From Anaerotignum sp. (GTDB lineage: Bacteria; Bacillota; Clostridia; Lachnospirales; Anaerotignaceae): 12,338 nucleotides of DNA. The DNA lies in contig JAFZDV010000179.1 of the NCBI GenBank assembly GCA_017560955.1, positions 1 through 12,338 of the forward strand. Direction: 5' to 3'. Shown here one piece after another: positions 5,913 to 12,338 of the stretch. The notes under the pieces were generated by a model, which had not been told where the DNA came from, did no database searches, and saw only the letters and a list, made by a program, of their open reading frames with translations. The first letter of the stretch is position 1, and every line of letters begins with the position of its first letter. Position numbers and translations under genes: made by a program.

Positions 5913-7034
5913 ATGGATATCAGAACATTTAAAGTAGAACGATGGATGAATGAATTTGAAGAGCATTGTACATATAATCTGGCAGAAACCTGTATCGATT
6001 CTCTGACGATCAGAGAACTTCTGGAAATCTGCGGAGAAGATGTGGAAAATTATATGCTGAAACTGGCAGAAACCAGACTGACTTACAGCCATATTTATGG
6101 TTCACCTGAATTACTGAAAGGAATTGCGGATTTATATAAAGAAGCGAAGCCGGAGCATATTCTTCCTACCCATGGCGCGATCGGTGCGAACAATATGGTG
6201 ATCAATACTGTTATCAGTGCGGAAGATAATATGGTTTGTGTTATGCCGACATATCAGCAGCATTATTCCATTCCGGAATCCATTGGTGCAGAGGTCAGGA
6301 TTCTGAACCTGAATCTGGAGAATCATTTCCTGCCTGATATGGATCAGTTAAAATTATTGGTGGATGAAAATACGAAAATGATCACCATCAATAATCCTAA
6401 CAATCCATCCGGTTCTATCATTCCACTGAAACAGATGGAAGAAATCGTGGAGGTTGCCAGAAGTGTTGGTGCCTATGTCCTTTGTGATGAAGTATACAGA
6501 GGCATTTCTGAGGATGGCAGCTACATGCCTTCCATTGTCGATATATATGAAAAAGGCATCTCTGTCGGCAGTATGTCAAAAATTTTCTCTATGGCTGGGG
6601 TCAGACTTGGGTGGATCGCTGCCAGAGAGGAAGAACTGATCGAACGCTGCAAGGAAAGAAGAGATTACGACACCATCAGCTGTGGTGTGATTGATGACCA
6701 GTTGGCAGCTCTTGCATTGAAAAATAAGGAAAAGGTCTATGAAAGAAACAGCAGGATCCTCTTACAGAACAGACAGATTCTGGATGACTGGGTAAATGCA
6801 ACTCCCGAGGTTTATTATCAGAAACCTGAGGGAGGTACTACGGCTCTGGTTTATTACAGAAAGGATATGCCTTCTTATGACCTTTGTGTGAAGTTGTTAA
6901 AATCCAAAGGTGTACTGTTTACACCGGGGGAATGTTTTGAAATGGAAGGTGCAGTTCGCATCGGTTATGCATTCGATTCCAAACTGCTGAAACAGGGATT
7001 GGATCTGTTTGCAGAATTCCTGAAGGAGATCTGA
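5913..7034 (+). CDS. PLP-dependent aminotransferase, class I/II (fold type I)
   Basis: A 373-residue cytoplasmic enzyme of the aspartate aminotransferase superfamily. Two tandem ATGs exist (5910, 5913); AAGGAGG at 5900-5906 is 3 nt from the first and 6 nt from the second, so I chose 5913. Visible PLP-site motifs are NNPNNPSG (residues 160-167), CDEVYRG (Asp192 for the pyridine nitrogen, Tyr195), SMSKIFSMAGVRLGW with the Schiff-base Lys223, and VRIGYA with Arg349, the expected carboxylate-binding Arg. The N-terminal FKVERWMNEFE and YNLAET segments recall a branch often annotated as capreomycidine-synthase-like aminotransferase, a name that should not be taken as function. The amino donor and acceptor are unknown. 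A terminator follows, and an EamA-type transporter gene lies downstream under its own promoter; co-function with it is speculative. Confidence 0.92.
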   Translation: MDIRTFKVERWMNEFEEHCTYNLAETCIDSLTIRELLEICGEDVENYMLKLAETRLTYSHIYGSPELLKGIADLYKEAKPEHILPTHGAIGANNMVINTVISAEDNMVCVMPTYQQHYSIPESIGAEVRILNLNLENHFLPDMDQLKLLVDENTKMITINNPNNPSGSIIPLKQMEEIVEVARSVGAYVLCDEVYRGISEDGSYMPSIVDIYEKGISVGSMSKIFSMAGVRLGWIAAREEELIERCKERRDYDTISCGVIDDQLAALALKNKEKVYERNSRILLQNRQILDDWVNATPEVYYQKPEGGTTALVYYRKDMPSYDLCVKLLKSKGVLFTPGECFEMEGAVRIGYAFDSKLLKQGLDLFAEFLKEI

Positions 7035-7046
7035 ATATGGATGAAA

Positions 7047-7080
7047 AAGGGCGGGGATAGAAAAAGTCCCTGCCTTTATT
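7047..7080 (+). terminator. Rho-independent terminator after the aminotransferase
   Basis: An 11-bp stem (7047-7057 with 7067-7077, including G-T pairs) with a 9-nt loop is followed by TTTATT. It starts 13 nt after the stop codon. The T-tract is short, so termination may be partial. Confidence 0.8.
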
Positions 7081-7090
7081 ATGTCATCCA

Positions 7091-7119
7091 TTGACAGACT
7101 TTCAAAAATACTTTATCAT
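7091..7119 (+). promoter_or_regulatory. Sigma-A-type promoter for the EamA transporter gene
   Basis: TTGACA (7091-7096), a 17-nt spacer and TATCAT (7114-7119) form a strong promoter. The start would be near 7126, giving a leader of about 54 nt. The same hexamer pair and spacing recur upstream of the LtaS-like gene. Confidence 0.8.
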
Positions 7120-7179
7120 TCTGAAGTAATTGTTTAAGTAACGGATAAAATTTATTATGTAAAGAAATGAGGGGCGTTT

Positions 7180-8091
7180 ATGTGGTTGTTTTTTACCCTT
7201 GCAACAACACTGTTGTGGGGTGTGGCTGAACTTTTTTATAAAAAAGGTTCTCATGAAAATGAGAAATATGATCATTTAAGGGTATGTATTTCTGTTGGTA
7301 TTGTTATGGGTATTCATGCAGTATTTACACTGATGACAGAGGATATTTCCTATGATCCCATGAACCTCATCGCATACCTGCCTGTTTCCCTGTGTTACAT
7401 CCTTTCCATGGCATGTTCTTTCTTCGGCATCCGATTTATCGAAGAATCTCTGGCGGATCCAATTGAAAATACGGCAGGTGCTATGTGCTCTCTTCTGTGT
7501 GTGATTTTTCTGGGCGAAAAAATTGCACCTATGGTCTGGGTTGCCATCGCTGTCATCCTGATAGGTATCATTGGTGTAACAAAAACAGAAAGCAGTGCAG
7601 ATGTAAACAGAAAACAGAAACTGGGCAAAAAACTGGCAGTTATCGCCTTTGCGATGCCATTCTGCTATGCCATCATTGATGCACTGGGCAGTTTTCTGGA
7701 TATTTTCTTCCTCGAAATGGAAACAAGCCCCCTGATCGGCATCACAGAAGAAAATATTGAACTGGTAGCAAACATTTCCTATGAACTGACATTTGCCATC
7801 TGCGGTCTGATTCTGTTCATTTTCATGAAACTGAAACAGGTCAGATTTGAACTGCCTAAACAGAAAGATAAATTTGCAGCGGCTGTCTGTGAAACAGCAG
7901 GTCAGCTGACTTATGTATATGCTATGAGTGGTAACGGTGCCATCGCTGCACCCATCCTTTCCAGTGTATGTGTGGTATCTTTGCTGCTGTCCAGAATTTT
8001 CCTGAAGGAAAAACTGACGAAGAAGCAGTATCTGTTCATCTCCATTATTATCGTGGGCATCCTGATGCTTGCGGTTCTGGAAGGGGAATAA
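7180..8091 (+). CDS. EamA/DMT-family membrane transporter
   Basis: A 303-residue integral membrane protein with about ten predicted helices, arranged as two EamA-like halves (about 1-134 and 152-300). Approximate helices are 2-20, 34-52, 63-84, 96-112, 117-134, 152-172, 196-216, 232-250, 254-272 and 283-300. Each half ends with the typical LGEK / LKEK loop before its last helix (FLGEKIAP near 110-117 and FLKEKLTKKQ near 274-283). Members of this superfamily export metabolites or amino acids; the substrate cannot be read here. The ATG at 7180 follows GAGGGG (7169-7174). The linker between halves is basic (NRKQKLGKK), fitting a cytoplasmic loop. Its own promoter and terminator make it monocistronic, but it follows an aminotransferase gene, so amino-acid-derived export is one guess. 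Confidence 0.9.
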   Translation: MWLFFTLATTLLWGVAELFYKKGSHENEKYDHLRVCISVGIVMGIHAVFTLMTEDISYDPMNLIAYLPVSLCYILSMACSFFGIRFIEESLADPIENTAGAMCSLLCVIFLGEKIAPMVWVAIAVILIGIIGVTKTESSADVNRKQKLGKKLAVIAFAMPFCYAIIDALGSFLDIFFLEMETSPLIGITEENIELVANISYELTFAICGLILFIFMKLKQVRFELPKQKDKFAAAVCETAGQLTYVYAMSGNGAIAAPILSSVCVVSLLLSRIFLKEKLTKKQYLFISIIIVGILMLAVLEGE

Positions 8092-8117
8092 ACCGAAAAC
8101 AGAATAAAAATGTGCAG

Positions 8118-8154
8118 AACAGTCGTGCATTCAGATGTACGGCTGTTTTATGTT
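8118..8154 (+). terminator. Rho-independent terminator after the EamA gene
   Basis: A 13-bp stem AACAGTCGTGCAT/ATGTACGGCTGTT (8118-8130, 8135-8147, with two G-T pairs) with a TCAG loop is followed by a weak TTATGTTT tract. Confidence 0.8.
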
Positions 8155-8247
8155 TGAAACTACATTTTTGAATAGAAAAATAAGAAAAATGGGCAGAAAA
8201 ACCCTTTATTTTCATTTCTTAAAATACTCTTAAAATCCCCAAAAATC

Positions 8248-8276
8248 TTGACAAAATCATTATGGAGGAATATCAT
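8248..8276 (+). promoter_or_regulatory. Sigma-A-type promoter upstream of the LtaS-like gene
   Basis: TTGACA (8248-8253), a 17-nt spacer and TATCAT (8271-8276) predict a start near 8283. In the 307-nt gap between genes (8092-8398) this promoter, the upstream EamA terminator and the hairpin at 8306 are the only structures I see. The AT-rich stretch 8155-8247 shows nothing recognisable. Confidence 0.8.
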
Positions 8277-8305
8277 TTTATAAGTAATCTTGTGTCATTT
8301 TTATG

Positions 8306-8338
8306 TCCTTTGCAGATTGCTGCAAAGGATATTTTTTG
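8306..8338 (+). terminator. Leader terminator/attenuator before the LtaS-like gene
   Basis: TCCTTTGCAG (8306-8315) and CTGCAAAGGA (8320-8329) form a perfect 10-bp stem with an ATTG loop, followed by TATTTTTT. It lies about 23 nt after the inferred start and 61 nt before the gene's ATG, so it would stop most transcripts early unless bypassed. No clear antiterminator strand was found by eye. The product could instead be a small RNA of about 55 nt, or a second weak promoter (TATAAA at 8354-8359) may serve the gene. Confidence 0.8.
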
Positions 8339-8398
8339 TTAACAATGAAGCTTTATAAATTAAGGAAAAAGCCGACCTAACAAGGAGTTTTGATACAA

Positions 8399-10663
8399 AT
8401 GAAAAAAATAAAATTTAAAAAACCGAACCTGAAAGAAGGTTTCCATAAATTGAAATCCCTGCGCTGGGCTGACGTAAAGGCTGCGCCAAAAAAAATCAGC
8501 GCATGGCATGACAGAAAACTGGAAAAACTGAAGAACAGTGCCTTTGGTCAGAAGATGCATATTCTTGGCGGATTCATGAATCGTTTTTCTCTGATCTTCC
8601 ATGGTATCTGGGCGATTCTGATCAACTATATCATTGAAGCAATGTCCCGTCATTCCGTAATGGCAGCATGGGAATTTTCCAGAATTTCAACGAAGGCGTT
8701 TCTGTATAACGCATTTATGATCTTTGTGACATTCTCCATCGTTTACCTGTTCAAACGCAGGGTCCTTGGCCGTACGATCCTGAGTATCCTCTGGTTTGTA
8801 CTTGGTATCGTCAATGGTATCATGCTGTCCAGACGAGTAACACCTTTCAATGCGCAGGACCTGAAGACTGTAGCGGAAGGGATCTCCCTGTTCACCAACT
8901 ATTTCAGCGTAAAAGAACTGGTTGCGCTGGGTCTTGGGGCTGTCTTTGTTGTGTTCTTCCTCATTTATCTGTGGAGAACAGTGGGACGTTTGAAACGTAA
9001 GGTCAATTATTTGTTGGCGGCAGCAGTGGTAGCGGCTTCTTTCGGCGGCTATGGTGTGCTGACAGATTATGTCATTGAGAATCGTATCGTTTCCACTTAT
9101 TTTGCAAATATTGCCTTTGCATATCAGGATTATGGTCTGCCTTACTGCTTTGCAGCAAGTATCTTCAACACAGGTATTTCCGAACCTAACGGTTATACAG
9201 AAAAAATGGTGGCGGATATCACACACAATGGCGAAATTGTAAAAAGCACAGCAGATACAAAAAAACGCCCCAATGTAATTGTGGTTCAGCTGGAATCTTT
9301 CTTTGACACATCTGAATTCAAAAGACTGAAAACCACAACAGACCCTCTGCCTAACCTGAGAAAGATGGCAGCGGAATATTCTTCCGGTTACTGTCAGGTG
9401 CCTTCCATTGGTGCAGGTACAGCAAATACAGAATTTGAAGTGATCACAGGTATGAACCTGCGCTATTTCGGCCCCGGTGAATACCCTTACAAAACATATC
9501 TGAAGGAAAGAACAGCAGAAAGTGCTGCAACAGCCTTCAAATCCTTCGGTTATGGTGCTCATGCGATCCATAACCACAGCGGTAACTTCTACAGCCGTGC
9601 GAAAGTTTTCAACAACACAGGCTTTGAAACTTTTGTCTGCAAGGAATTCATGAATTTTGATATGACTCCCAATGGCTGGGCAAAAGACGAAGTACTGCTG
9701 GAACACATCAATGACTGTCTGGATTCTACAGAACAGCAGGACTTTGTGTTTACGATCACAGTACAGGGTCACGGCAGTTATCCTGAAAAGAAAGTCATTG
9801 ACGAACCTCATCTGTATGCATGGGGAACAGAATCTGCAAAGAAAAACAACCAGTGGACTTATTATTCTAATCAGGTTCGCGAAATGGATATTTTCGCCCA
9901 GAATCTGGTGGATATGATGGATCAGAGAGGCGAACCTGCTGTAGTTGTATTCTATGGTGACCACCTGCCTACACTGGGTCTGACAGAAGATGATATGAAG
10001 AGCGAAAGCCTGTTCAATACAAACTATGTGATCTGGGACAACATCGGTCTGGAAAGAATTACAGGCACTATCCCCACATATCAGCTGATGGCAACTGTAA
10101 TGGATCGCATTGGTCTGCATGCAGGTACGATCTTTAATTATCATCAGGAAAGAATGGCTGATGAGGCATCCACAGATTATCTGATGGATTTGGAACTGCT
10201 GCAGTATGACCTGCTGTATGGCAAGAAATATGCTTATGGCGATTCTCCTATGGTGATCGACGGTAAAATCGAAATGGGCAAACGCGATTCCAAGATCCTT
10301 TATGTCAGCGAAAGTCTGGATGGAGAATATACGGTCGTAGGTGAAAACTTCACGAAGTGGACGTATGTTTACATCAATGGCGAAAAGCAGTCTCGTCAGT
10401 TTGTAAATGAAAATACTCTGCGACTGAATAAGAGCCATCTGGAAGACTGGGATGTTGTAACCGTATGTCAGGTAGGCTCCAGTAATACGATTTTCCGTAC
10501 ATCTGAAGAGTATGTATATCTGAATGGCAGAGTGGTGCCTTATACAGAAGAATTGAAGAAAGATAAGATCCTTCAGAAATATGCAGATGACCCTGCGAAA
10601 GCAGCGGAAGAACTGCGTAAGATGGAAAGAGAAGAAAAGCGTTCTGATGTGAATGCAGCATAA
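8399..10663 (+). CDS. LtaS-type sulfatase-fold membrane enzyme (lipoteichoic acid synthase-like)
   Basis: A 754-residue membrane enzyme of the alkaline phosphatase/sulfatase superfamily, LTA synthase type; LtaS polymerises glycerol-phosphate from phosphatidylglycerol outside the membrane. The ATG at 8399 lies 11 nt after AAGGAG (8382-8387); an in-frame TTG at 8390 is too close to that site. Residues 1-58 are a basic cytoplasmic extension. Five helices follow (about 59-82, 101-117, 125-143, 174-192, 203-221), as in LtaS. Catalytic features: VVQLESFFD (Glu299, metal), GAGTANTEFE (Thr341, predicted nucleophile), QGHGSYP (His458) and FYGDHLP (Asp521, His522). Residues about 630-710 form an added beta-rich domain, then a charged tail. 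It is longer than S. aureus LtaS (646). Donor and polymer are unproven; OpgB-like transfer is an alternative. It is monocistronic. Confidence 0.9.
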   Translation: MKKIKFKKPNLKEGFHKLKSLRWADVKAAPKKISAWHDRKLEKLKNSAFGQKMHILGGFMNRFSLIFHGIWAILINYIIEAMSRHSVMAAWEFSRISTKAFLYNAFMIFVTFSIVYLFKRRVLGRTILSILWFVLGIVNGIMLSRRVTPFNAQDLKTVAEGISLFTNYFSVKELVALGLGAVFVVFFLIYLWRTVGRLKRKVNYLLAAAVVAASFGGYGVLTDYVIENRIVSTYFANIAFAYQDYGLPYCFAASIFNTGISEPNGYTEKMVADITHNGEIVKSTADTKKRPNVIVVQLESFFDTSEFKRLKTTTDPLPNLRKMAAEYSSGYCQVPSIGAGTANTEFEVITGMNLRYFGPGEYPYKTYLKERTAESAATAFKSFGYGAHAIHNHSGNFYSRAKVFNNTGFETFVCKEFMNFDMTPNGWAKDEVLLEHINDCLDSTEQQDFVFTITVQGHGSYPEKKVIDEPHLYAWGTESAKKNNQWTYYSNQVREMDIFAQNLVDMMDQRGEPAVVVFYGDHLPTLGLTEDDMKSESLFNTNYVIWDNIGLERITGTIPTYQLMATVMDRIGLHAGTIFNYHQERMADEASTDYLMDLELLQYDLLYGKKYAYGDSPMVIDGKIEMGKRDSKILYVSESLDGEYTVVGENFTKWTYVYINGEKQSRQFVNENTLRLNKSHLEDWDVVTVCQVGSSNTIFRTSEEYVYLNGRVVPYTEELKKDKILQKYADDPAKAAEELRKMEREEKRSDVNAA

Positions 10664-10673
10664 AGTGAAATAC

Positions 10674-10709
10674 AGAGGCATATGACAAAAGTCATATGCC
10701 TCTTTTTTT
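10674..10709 (+). terminator. Rho-independent terminator after the LtaS-like gene
   Basis: A perfect 13-bp stem AGAGGCATATGAC/GTCATATGCCTCT (10674-10686, 10691-10703) with an AAAA loop runs into seven T. Confidence 0.95.
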
Positions 10710-10741
10710 AACAGGAATTTCATGGAAGTAGAGGAAAACCA

Positions 10742-10770
10742 TTGACATAGTTTTTGAAACTATGTAAAAT
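10742..10770 (+). promoter_or_regulatory. Promoter of the degV-type gene
   Basis: TTGACA (10742-10747), a 17-nt spacer and TAAAAT (10765-10770) form a good sigma-A-type promoter. The start would be near 10777, with a leader of about 41 nt. Confidence 0.75.
10745..10765 (+). promoter_or_regulatory. Perfect palindrome in the degV promoter spacer (candidate operator)
   Basis: ACATAGTTT (10745-10753) and AAACTATGT (10757-10765) form a perfect 9-bp inverted repeat around TTG. It overlaps the end of the -35, the whole spacer and the first base of the -10. Without a U-run and placed inside a promoter, it is better explained as a repressor-binding site than a terminator. The regulator is unknown. 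Confidence 0.6.
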
Positions 10771-10817
10771 GTTGTGTATAAATATCTGAACATCTGTTAT
10801 GAGAGAGGGTAATCAAT

Positions 10818-11678
10818 ATGAAAAAGATCATTCTGTTAGCAGAAACAGGCTCTGATGTGAATGCGGAACTGGCAAAAGAATATGGTGTGGAAATCGTGCC
10901 CATGCATGTTTCTTTTGATACGGAAACACTGGATGATGGTGCGTTTCCAGTTGAAAAAATTGTAGACTATTATCAGACAACAGGGAAACTGCCTAAAACA
11001 AGCGGCAGTATGCCTGAAGATTTTGAAATCGTGCTGGATCGTATCCATGCGGAAAACCCTGATGCACAGATCCTGTATCTGGCATATTCTGCGGTAACTA
11101 CCTGTTCCATGCAGTCTGGCGTCATCGCATCTGAAGACAGAGATTATGTAACGATCGTTGATACAAAACAGGTATCTGCAGGCCAGTGTAATATCGTTAT
11201 CAAAATGGCAGAGATCCTGAATGCAAACCCCGATATGACCATGGACGAAGCGGTTGCTGCAGCAAATGATCTGATCAGCCGTGCGAATATGTGCTTTATG
11301 CCCGATAATCTGGAATTCCTGCGTGCTGGCGGTCGTGTGAGCAATGTGGCATTCCTTGGTGCAAAATTGCTGAATCTTCATCCCGTTATCGAAATTCTGG
11401 ATGGTCTGCTGATGGCAACCAAAAAATATCGAGGTAAAATGAGCAAGGTTGCAGCTCAGCTGGTAACAGATTTTGCGGAAAAATATGATCTGGACAGAGA
11501 AGAATGTCTGTGGTTTGTTCATGTAACAGGTTTTTCTGACAGCGTACGTGAAATTGTGGAAAATGCTGCAAAAGAAGCTGGATTCCAGAAAATCAGATGG
11601 ATCCAGGCTGGCGGCGTGATCACTACCCATGGTGGCCCTGCTGCCTTTGGCTTGGCTGGTTTCTCCAGAAAGAAATAA
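10818..11678 (+). CDS. DegV family protein (fatty-acid-binding, FakB-like)
   Basis: A 286-residue cytoplasmic protein of the DegV family; characterised members bind a fatty acid and, as FakB, present it to the kinase FakA for phosphorylation into phospholipid synthesis. The ATG at 10818 lies 8 nt after GAGGG (10805-10809). Family landmarks are TSGSMPEDF (residues 61-69), AYSAVTTCSMQS (89-100, Ser91 near the expected carboxylate site), FLRAGGRVSNVAFLGAKLLN (167-186) and HPVIEILDG (188-196). The N-terminus reads AETGSD rather than the more usual TDSTSD, and the C-terminus HGGPAAFGLAGF replaces the common HxGPGAxG(L/V), so this is a divergent subfamily. No FakA/DAK gene is adjacent. The lipid ligand is unknown. 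Its own promoter and terminator make it monocistronic. Confidence 0.93.
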   Translation: MKKIILLAETGSDVNAELAKEYGVEIVPMHVSFDTETLDDGAFPVEKIVDYYQTTGKLPKTSGSMPEDFEIVLDRIHAENPDAQILYLAYSAVTTCSMQSGVIASEDRDYVTIVDTKQVSAGQCNIVIKMAEILNANPDMTMDEAVAAANDLISRANMCFMPDNLEFLRAGGRVSNVAFLGAKLLNLHPVIEILDGLLMATKKYRGKMSKVAAQLVTDFAEKYDLDREECLWFVHVTGFSDSVREIVENAAKEAGFQKIRWIQAGGVITTHGGPAAFGLAGFSRKK

Positions 11679-11691
11679 ACATAAAATTAAT

Positions 11692-11720
11692 GCCCGTCTT
11701 TACAGACGGGCTCTTTTTTT
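11692..11720 (+). terminator. Rho-independent terminator after the degV-type gene
   Basis: An 8-bp GC-rich stem GCCCGTCT/AGACGGGC (11692-11699, 11704-11711) with a TTAC loop is followed by TCTTTTTTT. Confidence 0.93.
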
Positions 11721-11733
11721 ATGCTTTTGGCTG

Positions 11734-11742
11734 TGATATAAT
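11734..11742 (+). promoter_or_regulatory. Extended -10 promoter for the small membrane protein operon
   Basis: TGA-TATAAT (11734-11742) is a perfect -10 with the TGn extension. The -35 position falls on the T-run of the preceding terminator. The start near 11749 gives a leader of about 40 nt. Confidence 0.6.
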
Positions 11743-11788
11743 ATTTTTGTCAGAAATGGTTTGAATGTTAGGATAAAGGAGAACTTTT

Positions 11789-12007
11789 ATGACGAATTCT
11801 TTGATCGTGCCTGAAATAATTTATCTGATTCTTTTGCTGTGCAGCTGGATCGTGGCCATGTTTTCCGGCATTGCATTTGTATATGGCATTTTTATGAAAA
11901 AAGCGAAAAATACGATTTTACCTTGGGTTGGCATTTTTGCAGTTTGTCTGGTGATGGTATATCTGCTGATGAAAGGTATTATTGTGTCTGAAAGTATGAT
12001 CGGCTAA
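11789..12007 (+). CDS. Small two-TM membrane protein, unknown function
   Basis: A 72-residue protein that I do not recognise. The ATG at 11789 follows AAGGAG (11776-11781) at 7 nt, and a promoter-like element lies upstream, so it is probably a real gene. It has two hydrophobic helices (about 7-35 and 44-64) separated by a basic loop KKAKN, which predicts both ends outside and the loop inside by the positive-inside rule. There is no signal peptide and no Cys motif. A methyltransferase gene starts 9 nt after its stop codon, so the two are very likely co-transcribed; a functional link is inference only. Confidence 0.75.
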   Translation: MTNSLIVPEIIYLILLLCSWIVAMFSGIAFVYGIFMKKAKNTILPWVGIFAVCLVMVYLLMKGIIVSESMIG

Positions 12008-12016
12008 GGGATAACT

Positions 12017-12338
12017 ATGACAGAAGAACAGTGGGATAAAAAACTGAAGATACATACAACAGGCAGACTGGACGGACATGCGGATCAGTATCATTATCCT
12101 TATGAGCCGACACCCTATGTGGTACTGGAAAGGCTGGCGGAAAGCGGTTATCTGAAAAAGGACAATATCCTTGTGGATTATGGCTGCGGAAAAGGCCGAG
12201 TGGGCTTTTTTCTGCATTATGCTGTTGGCTGTACTTCCATTGGTCTGGAATATGATGCGGCTATTTTTGAACAGGCAGAGGAAAACGGACGAACTGCGGC
12301 AAAAGGGCAGGGAACGATGTTTTATCATGCCGATGCGG
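12017..12338 (+). CDS. SAM-dependent class I methyltransferase (partial, 3' end missing)
   Basis: The open frame begins at ATG 12017 and continues past the right edge; 107 codons are visible. An AGGG element (12007-12010) overlapping the preceding stop codon is a modest ribosome site, which suggests translational coupling. VDYGCGKGRVGFFL (about residues 54-67) is SAM-binding motif I of Rossmann-type methyltransferases, and IGLEYD (about 77-82) supplies the acidic residue that normally contacts the SAM ribose. The N-terminal HADQYHYPYEPTPY segment is a distinctive lead-in to the fold. The substrate cannot be told from this part. Confidence 0.88.
   Translation, partial: MTEEQWDKKLKIHTTGRLDGHADQYHYPYEPTPYVVLERLAESGYLKKDNILVDYGCGKGRVGFFLHYAVGCTSIGLEYDAAIFEQAEENGRTAAKGQGTMFYHADA

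Noticed and set aside
7276..8130. Antisense 284-codon open frame opposite the EamA gene
   Set aside because: The translation is polar, Cys/His/Gln-rich and without motifs, while the sense frame is a classic ten-helix transporter with promoter and ribosome site.
8303..8380. Short open frame (25 codons from the ATG at 8303) in the LtaS-like leader, as a possible leader peptide for attenuation
   Set aside because: No ribosome site precedes it, it runs through the terminator hairpin, and it shows no run of a regulatory amino acid beyond two adjacent Cys codons.
8687..10723. A 678-codon open frame antisense to the LtaS-like gene
   Set aside because: Its product is rich in Cys, His, Ile and Phe with no domain logic, and has no ribosome site. 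It arises because the sense gene rarely uses the codons that give antisense stops. The sense frame has clear catalytic motifs.

Overview
The window looks like chromosomal DNA of an endospore-forming, low-to-moderate GC Firmicute of the class Clostridia. Evidence: a SpoIVB-type sporulation protease, a DacF/PBP5-type D,D-carboxypeptidase, an S-layer-homology (SLH) surface protein, AGGAGG-type ribosome sites before most genes, and U-tract Rho-independent terminators after most. Codon use looks even across the window. I see no mobile element, tRNA, rRNA or CRISPR. The genus cannot be fixed by reading alone.

Left part, minus strand: the first 11 codons of a gene running off the left edge sit behind a complete cobalamin (B12) riboswitch with its own consensus promoter. 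Just to the right, also leftward, is a 671-residue SLH protein whose C-terminal two thirds consist of five divergent acidic repeats. A divergent intergenic region separates it from the plus-strand genes.

Middle, plus strand: dacF-like carboxypeptidase; spoIVB (forespore signalling protease, here beside dacF and an acetolactate decarboxylase gene rather than spo0A); acetolactate decarboxylase (acetoin formation); a fold-type I PLP aminotransferase; and an EamA/DMT transporter. Nearly every gene looks like its own transcription unit, because hairpin terminators and promoter-like elements lie between them. The exception is the junction between the decarboxylase and the aminotransferase, where no terminator is evident.

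Right part, plus strand: a five-TM LtaS-type sulfatase-fold enzyme with an extra C-terminal beta domain, behind a leader that contains a strong promoter followed by a terminator hairpin; a DegV/FakB-type lipid-binding protein whose promoter spacer is a perfect palindrome; and a two-gene unit of a 72-residue two-TM protein and a SAM methyltransferase cut by the right edge.

The genes do not form one pathway. The common themes are envelope and sporulation (SLH protein, DacF, SpoIVB, LtaS-like) and separate metabolic units. The most interesting points are regulatory (the 11-nt riboswitch loop complementarity, the degV palindrome, the leader terminator before the LtaS-like gene) and architectural (the acidic repeats of the SLH protein, the C-terminal domain of the LtaS-like enzyme).
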